From: an uncultured Catenibacterium sp.
GTDB lineage: Bacteria > Bacillota_I > Bacilli_A > Erysipelotrichales > Coprobacillaceae
NCBI RefSeq assembly: GCF_900764565.1
Contig: NZ_CAAFOM010000307.1
Coordinates: 1-8,306 of the forward strand
Direction: 5' to 3'
DNA length: 8,306 bases
In this document: positions 4,152-8,306 of the stretch, in pieces
Position numbering within the stretch: the first letter of the stretch is position 1
Layout of the letters: every line of letters starts with the position of its first letter
Program-made: the position numbers and the translations under genes
The notes under the pieces: model-generated
Database searches by the model: none
What the model saw: the letters and a program-made list of their open reading frames with translations, nothing else
Told to the model about the DNA's origin: nothing

Positions 4152-6044
4152 TTATTCTAGTTCAAATGCACCAGTATATAACTGATAGTATTGACCCTTC
4201 TGTTTAATTAAGTCATCGTGAGAACCACGTTCAATAATATGACCATGATCTAATACCATGATTACATCTGAGTTCTGTACAGTAGAAAGTCTATGTGCAA
4301 TAACAAATACAGTACGCCCCTTCATTAAAGCATCCATACCCTTTTGTACAATCGCTTCTGTACGTGTATCGATAGATGATGTCGCTTCATCCATGATCAT
4401 AACAGGTGGATCTGCCACTGCAGCTCTCGCAATCGCAATAAGCTGTCTTTGTCCCTGTGAAAGACTCGCACCATTACCAGTCAACATTGTGTTATAACCA
4501 TCTGGTAAACGTGTAATGAAATCATCTGCACCAGCAAGCTTAGCTGCTTCAATACACTGTTCATCTGTTGCTTCTAGATAACCATAACGGATATTATCCA
4601 TTACAGTACCAGTAAAGAGGTTTGTTTCCTGTAAGATAATACCAAGTGATCTTCTCAAATCAGGTTTCTTGATCTTATTGATGTTGATACCATCATATCT
4701 GATCTTACCATCTTCAATATCATAGAATCTATTAATAAGGTTAGTAATAGTTGTCTTACCAGCACCAGTTGCTCCTACAAAGGCTACTTTCTGACCAGGC
4801 TTTGCATATAATGTGATGTTATGTAGAATCATCTTATTAGGATTATAAGCGAAATCTACATCATGCATTTCTACATCGCCTTCAAGTCTTGTATAAGTCA
4901 CAGTACCATCTTCATGTGGATGTTTCCATGCCCACATTTCAGTACGTTCTGTTGTTTCTACAAGTTCACCATTTTCTTCCTTGGCATTGACTAAAGTGAC
5001 ATAACCTTCATCAAATTCAGGTTCTTCATCTAGTAATCCAAAGATACGGCTCGCCCCTGCAAGACCCATAACGACTGAGTTAATCTGCTGAGAAATCTGA
5101 CCAATCTGTCCACAGAACTGTTTAGTCATATTTAAGAATGGAACAACGATAGAAATATTTAAAGCCATGCCTGAGACTGAAATATTAGGCACCTTTAAAT
5201 AAAGAAGAGTACCACCAACAATCGCAATTAATACATAAAGAATATTACCTACGTTATTCAAAATAGGCATAAGAATATTCGCAAATGTATTGGCTTTTCT
5301 AGATGCTTCAAACCATTCATTGTTTACTTTATCAAATCCAGCAATCGCTTCTTCTTCATGGTTGAATACTTTAATGACCTTCTGTCCGTTCATCATTTCT
5401 TCAATATAACCTTCAGTTTCACCAAGTGTCTGCTGCTGTTTAATAAAGAATCTTGAACTCTTAGAACCAAAGTTCTTAGTAATTAAAACCATGATCATAC
5501 AGCCAATAAAGATAACTCCTGCAAGCCATAAACTGAAATAAAGCATGATACTTACTACTGTAATTAAAACAATAGAAGTCTGCATTAAAGCTGGTAATGA
5601 CTGAGAAATAAGCTGTCTTAATGTATCTGTATCATTTGTATAAATAGACATGATATCACCATGTGCATTTGTATCAAAATAACGGATAGGAAGACTTTCC
5701 ATTTTCGCAAACATCTTTTCTCTGAATTTCATTAATGAACCCTGAGTCACTACAGCCATTAAACGGTTGTATGTAAATGATGCGATTAATGAAAGAATAT
5801 AAAGAATAACTAATACAACAACAATTGAGAATATTTCAGGTTTTGCATGTACCCAGTCTTTAGTACGCCAATACTTTTCAATAACAGAAATAATATTCTG
5901 CATGAAAATAGATGGTATAGAGCTGACAACTGCATTAAAGAGAATTAAGAATATAATAATAGGTAGAAGAACAGGATAGAATTCAAAAAGTGTTTTAATC
6001 AAACGTGTGAATGTGTTCTTCTTATTACCACGATTATTGTTCAT
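4152..6044 (-). CDS. ABC exporter half-transporter, catalytic (consensus-site) subunit, TM288-like
   Basis: This 630-residue membrane protein has six transmembrane segments in the first ~320 residues (roughly 24-48, 72-95, 150-170, 172-190, 257-283, 293-310) and a C-terminal ATPase domain. Motifs: A-loop Tyr400, Walker A GATGAGKT (424-431), Q-loop Gln472, signature LSQGQ (528-532), Walker B VMIMDE with catalytic Glu553, D-loop SSID (556-559), H-loop His584. All catalytic residues are present, whereas its signature departs from LSGGQ, as expected for the subunit that owns the functional Walker site of a heterodimer. An extended acidic, tryptophan-containing linker (about 352-388) precedes the ATPase domain. 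The start at 6044 is chosen over the longer frame reaching 6143 because GGAGG (6053-6057) lies eight bases upstream. It overlaps the preceding gene by 11 bp, implying translational coupling. Substrate unknown; multidrug, peptide or lipid export is likely. Confidence 0.95.
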   Translation of the reverse strand: MNNNRGNKKNTFTRLIKTLFEFYPVLLPIIIFLILFNAVVSSIPSIFMQNIISVIEKYWRTKDWVHAKPEIFSIVVVLVILYILSLIASFTYNRLMAVVTQGSLMKFREKMFAKMESLPIRYFDTNAHGDIMSIYTNDTDTLRQLISQSLPALMQTSIVLITVVSIMLYFSLWLAGVIFIGCMIMVLITKNFGSKSSRFFIKQQQTLGETEGYIEEMMNGQKVIKVFNHEEEAIAGFDKVNNEWFEASRKANTFANILMPILNNVGNILYVLIAIVGGTLLYLKVPNISVSGMALNISIVVPFLNMTKQFCGQIGQISQQINSVVMGLAGASRIFGLLDEEPEFDEGYVTLVNAKEENGELVETTERTEMWAWKHPHEDGTVTYTRLEGDVEMHDVDFAYNPNKMILHNITLYAKPGQKVAFVGATGAGKTTITNLINRFYDIEDGKIRYDGININKIKKPDLRRSLGIILQETNLFTGTVMDNIRYGYLEATDEQCIEAAKLAGADDFITRLPDGYNTMLTGNGASLSQGQRQLIAIARAAVADPPVMIMDEATSSIDTRTEAIVQKGMDALMKGRTVFVIAHRLSTVQNSDVIMVLDHGHIIERGSHDDLIKQKGQYYQLYTGAFELE

Positions 6045-7785
6045 CCTGTTCACCTCCTCTATTTTGTGAATAGTATACTTCCTGATAAATTGGATTAGAT
6101 GCAAGAAGTTCATCATGAGTACCGATAGCTTCAATAGAACCATTATTCATGATAATGATTTGATCAGCATCCTGTACACTTGATACTCTCTGCGCAATGA
6201 TGATCTTAGTTGTTTCAGGAATAAACTTCTTGAAACCATTTCTAATAATTGCATCTGTTTTAGTATCAACTGCACTTGTAGAGTCATCAAGAATTAAGAT
6301 TTTAGGTTTCTTAAGTAATGCACGTGCAATACATAATCTCTGTTTCTGTCCACCAGAAACGTTTGTTCCCCCCTGTTCAATATGTGTATCATATTTATCT
6401 GGGAACTGTTCGATGAATTCATCAGCACATGCAAGATGACATGCTTCTTCTATTTCTTCATCTGTGGCTTCTTTATTACCCCAGCGTAAGTTTTCTTTAA
6501 TAGAACCAGAGAATAAGACATTCTTCTGTAACACAACAGAAACAGCATCTCTTAAAGTCACTAAGTCATAATCTCTTACATCTACACCTGCGACTTTTAC
6601 TTCACCTTCAGTCACGTCATATAGACGTGAAATAAGGTTCACAAGTGATGTTTTAGAAGACCCAGTACCACCTAAAATACCAATAGTCTGTCCTGATTTA
6701 ATATGTAGATTAATATTTGCAAGGGCATAACGATCAGCACGTTTAGAATATTTAAATGAGACGTTATTAAAATCAATAGAACCATCCTTTACTTCATAGA
6801 TAGGATTTTCTGGATTAGAAATCGTATGTTTTTCTTCTAATACTGCAACAATACGTTCACATGATTCCATAGAGATAGTCACCATAACAAAGATCATAGA
6901 TAACATCATTAAGCTCATAAGAATCTGGAAGCTATAAGTAAGTAATGAAGATAACTGACCTACCTGGATAATAGCACCACCGAAATTAACAACTAAGAAT
7001 GAACCAAATGTCATAACGAAGATCATTACAACATAGATACAGAACTGCATCATTGGGTTGTTTAATGCAAGAATCTTTTCAGCTCTTGTGAAGTCATTAC
7101 AAACATCTTCTGCAGCTGTATTGAATTTCTTCATTTCAAAATCTTCACGGACAAATGATTTTACAACTCTAATACCATTGATATTTTCCTGTACTGAGTT
7201 GTTTAAGTTATCATATTTTCTAAATACCTTTCTAAATAAAGGCATTGTCTTCTTGATTACAAGCCCTAAACCAATACCAAGTACTGGAATAGTAAATAAG
7301 AAGATTAAAGCAAGTCTACCACCCATGACAAATCCCATAATTAATGAGAAAATCAACATAAGTGGTGCACGTACAACTGTACGAATAATCATCATATAAG
7401 CCATCTGAACGTTAGTGACATCAGTTGTCATACGAGTCACAAGTGATGAAGCACTGAAACGGTCAATGTTTTCAAATGAGAAGTTCTGAACTGCAACAAA
7501 CAAGTCTTTACGTAAGTTCTTACCAAAACCTGCTGAAGCATTAGCTGCAGTAATACCTGCAAGAGCCCCAAATAGGAGTGAGAAACAAGCCATGATTACA
7601 AGTATCACACCATATTTCACAATTACAGAGAGATCACAGCCGTTCTGCATTTTATTCACTAGAGTTGCGACCATCAATGGTAAAAAACATTCTGTCAATG
7701 ATTCAAAGGCAACTAAGATAGGTGTCAACATAGAATCTCTCTTGTATTCACGAATACTTTTCTTAAGCACACGAATTATATTCAT
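6034..7785 (-). CDS. ABC exporter half-transporter, degenerate-site subunit, TM287-like
   Basis: This 583-residue partner of the following ABC gene has six transmembrane segments in the first ~310 residues and a C-terminal ATPase domain. Motifs: Walker A GGTGSSKT (372-379, Ser where Gly is usual), Q-loop Gln420, signature VSGGQ (476-480), Walker B ILILDD with Asp501 where the catalytic Glu should be, and Gln532 where the switch His should be. These changes mark a non-hydrolysing nucleotide site, as in TM287 and BmrC-type subunits, while its near-canonical signature completes the partner's active site. The start at 7785 (AAAGGGG at 7793-7799, seven-base spacing, 13 bp after the marR stop) is preferred to an in-frame ATG at 7806 that overlaps marR and lacks a ribosome site. 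The codons for its C-terminal R-G-G-E double as the Shine-Dalgarno of the next gene. Confidence 0.95.
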   Translation of the reverse strand: MNIIRVLKKSIREYKRDSMLTPILVAFESLTECFLPLMVATLVNKMQNGCDLSVIVKYGVILVIMACFSLLFGALAGITAANASAGFGKNLRKDLFVAVQNFSFENIDRFSASSLVTRMTTDVTNVQMAYMMIIRTVVRAPLMLIFSLIMGFVMGGRLALIFLFTIPVLGIGLGLVIKKTMPLFRKVFRKYDNLNNSVQENINGIRVVKSFVREDFEMKKFNTAAEDVCNDFTRAEKILALNNPMMQFCIYVVMIFVMTFGSFLVVNFGGAIIQVGQLSSLLTYSFQILMSLMMLSMIFVMVTISMESCERIVAVLEEKHTISNPENPIYEVKDGSIDFNNVSFKYSKRADRYALANINLHIKSGQTIGILGGTGSSKTSLVNLISRLYDVTEGEVKVAGVDVRDYDLVTLRDAVSVVLQKNVLFSGSIKENLRWGNKEATDEEIEEACHLACADEFIEQFPDKYDTHIEQGGTNVSGGQKQRLCIARALLKKPKILILDDSTSAVDTKTDAIIRNGFKKFIPETTKIIIAQRVSSVQDADQIIIMNNGSIEAIGTHDELLASNPIYQEVYYSQNRGGEQDEQ

Positions 7786-7798
7786 TCTTTTTCCCCTT

Positions 7799-8227
7799 TC
7801 ATTCATTTTCTAAATTAGAATAAACTTTACTAAGAAGTTCAGTTAAAGTATCGATTTCTTCCTGTGTTAATCCCTGCAACATTAAACGATGGGATTCAGC
7901 CATATTCTTTCTTGCCTTGGCACAATGGCTTTCACCACATGCTGTTAAGCAGGCAATCTTAATACGCTTATCCTTAGGATCATCACAACATTCAATAAGA
8001 TGTTTTTCCTGAAGTCTTCCTAAAAGTCCCGCAGTTGTTGATTGAGCAACATGTAAATCCTTCTCAATTTCCTTAAAGGTCATCCTGTGATCAGGTGTTT
8101 CCTGTAATTTCAATAAAACATGGGACTGCATTAAAGTTAAGCCTTCATTTCTTAAAGAATTGTTGGCACGTTTCTTTAAACAGTCATTAATATGCTTAAT
8201 ATATCTTACCGCATCACTTTCAATCAT
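7799..8227 (-). CDS. MarR-family transcriptional regulator of the ABC exporter operon
   Basis: This 142-residue winged-helix protein has the normal MarR size. The DNA-binding region runs about 33-95: recognition helix AQSTTAGLLGRLQEK (61-75) and wing DDPKDKRIK (82-90) with the family's Asp...Arg pattern. Dimerisation helices lie at both ends. Such proteins usually repress their own operon and release DNA on binding a ligand or on oxidation. The start at 8227 is chosen over an in-frame ATG at 8266 because AAGGAGGT (8235-8242) is seven bases upstream and the predicted transcript begins near 8248, inside the longer frame. It is rich in cysteine (16, 80, 81, 93, 97, 102), four of them in or next to the wing, which hints at thiol or metal sensing but is not proof. 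It is first in an operon with the two ABC genes. Confidence 0.95.
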   Translation of the reverse strand: MIESDAVRYIKHINDCLKKRANNSLRNEGLTLMQSHVLLKLQETPDHRMTFKEIEKDLHVAQSTTAGLLGRLQEKHLIECCDDPKDKRIKIACLTACGESHCAKARKNMAESHRLMLQGLTQEEIDTLTELLSKVYSNLENE

Positions 8228-8254
8228 CAGTCTTACCTCCTTCTGCGCATTAGA

Positions 8255-8283
8255 ATGATAGTACACTTTTAATTTATTGTCAA
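8255..8283 (-). promoter_or_regulatory. Promoter of the marR-ABC-ABC operon
   Basis: On the minus strand TTGACA (8278-8283, perfect) and TATCAT (8255-8260, 5 of 6) are 17 bp apart. The predicted start is near 8248, about 20 nt ahead of the marR ATG at 8227, with the ribosome binding site between. Confidence 0.75.
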
Positions 8284-8295
8284 TAGTATGCTATT
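8282..8295. promoter_or_regulatory. Candidate MarR operator overlapping the -35 box
   Basis: AATAG-TATG-CTATT is a 5-bp inverted repeat whose edge overlaps the operon's -35 hexamer. An ATAGTA half site recurs at 8258-8263 over the -10 region, 25 bp away. The position fits autorepression by MarR; binding is inferred. Confidence 0.5.
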
Positions 8296-8306
8296 AAATA
8301 TCAAAT

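Noticed and set aside
6045..6143. N-terminal extension of the second ABC protein
   Set aside because: The extra 33 residues overlap the conserved C-terminal coding sequence of the first ABC gene. A strong Shine-Dalgarno stands before the ATG at 6044, and the longer frame lacks one.
7799..8227. MarR as an OhrR-type peroxide sensor based on Cys16
   Set aside because: Cys16 is not in the OhrR context: the CFxLYA-like motif is missing and the distance to the next conserved block is too short.
8228..8266. Thirteen-residue N-terminal extension of MarR
   Set aside because: The upstream ATG would lie outside the transcript predicted from TTGACA-17-TATCAT, while AAGGAGGT is ideally placed for the inner ATG.

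Overview
The window looks like the chromosome of a low-GC Bacillota bacterium. Reading by eye, the low GC, AGGAGG-type ribosome binding sites, near-consensus sigma-70 promoters and protein style (lysine-rich lipoprotein, paired drug-efflux-type ABC transporter) suggest a gut Erysipelotrichia/Coprobacillaceae relative, perhaps near Catenibacterium. That placement is an inference and no rRNA or marker gene is present to test it. All genes are on the minus strand except the lipoprotein at the left edge.

Layout from left to right. (1) A plus-strand lipoprotein with distant resemblance to GH114/TM1410 TIM-barrel proteins (110-754) converges through a shared hairpin terminator on an SDR oxidoreductase (783-1544), which has its own near-perfect promoter. 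(2) 1640-1967 is gene-free but dense. It holds two nearly identical copies (80 of 83 bases, direct orientation, 221 bp apart) of a small structured RNA ending in a UUCG-capped terminator, with two gene-tail fossils between them. (3) An Abi_2/AbiF-type HEPN protein (1968-2903) lies directly upstream, in its own reading direction, of the second RNA copy. (4) A Gp37/Gp68 (DUF5131) family protein (2999-3874) carries an unusual C-terminal tail of three CxxC motifs. (5) A 5'-truncated remnant of a YczE/YitT-like membrane protein (about 3877-4089) follows. (6) A three-gene operon reads leftwards from the right edge: a MarR regulator (7799-8227), then two half-size ABC exporters (6034-7785 and 4152-6044) that together look like a TM287/288-type asymmetric heterodimer. 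It is closed by a terminator at 4119-4150.

The most interesting part is the abi locus. A conserved 'abiF RNA' motif located next to abiF genes has been described, and AbiF with its ncRNA has been reported as an RNA-antitoxin toxin-antitoxin system related to the ancestry of Cas13 (both recalled from the literature, not checked here). The downstream RNA fits that arrangement. The second copy is an orphan: its toxin gene is reduced to about a dozen C-terminal codons, yet those codons supply a perfect TTGACA -35 box, and a TATTAT -10 box lies 17 bp further on. It therefore looks like an independently transcribed solo antitoxin RNA. Between the two copies is also the last eight codons of a second lipoprotein gene, which suggests a past tandem duplication of a lipoprotein/abiF-RNA/abiF unit followed by deletion.

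Start codons were moved inward from the longest open frame for MarR and both ABC proteins, because strong Shine-Dalgarno sequences, and for MarR the promoter position, support the shorter starts.
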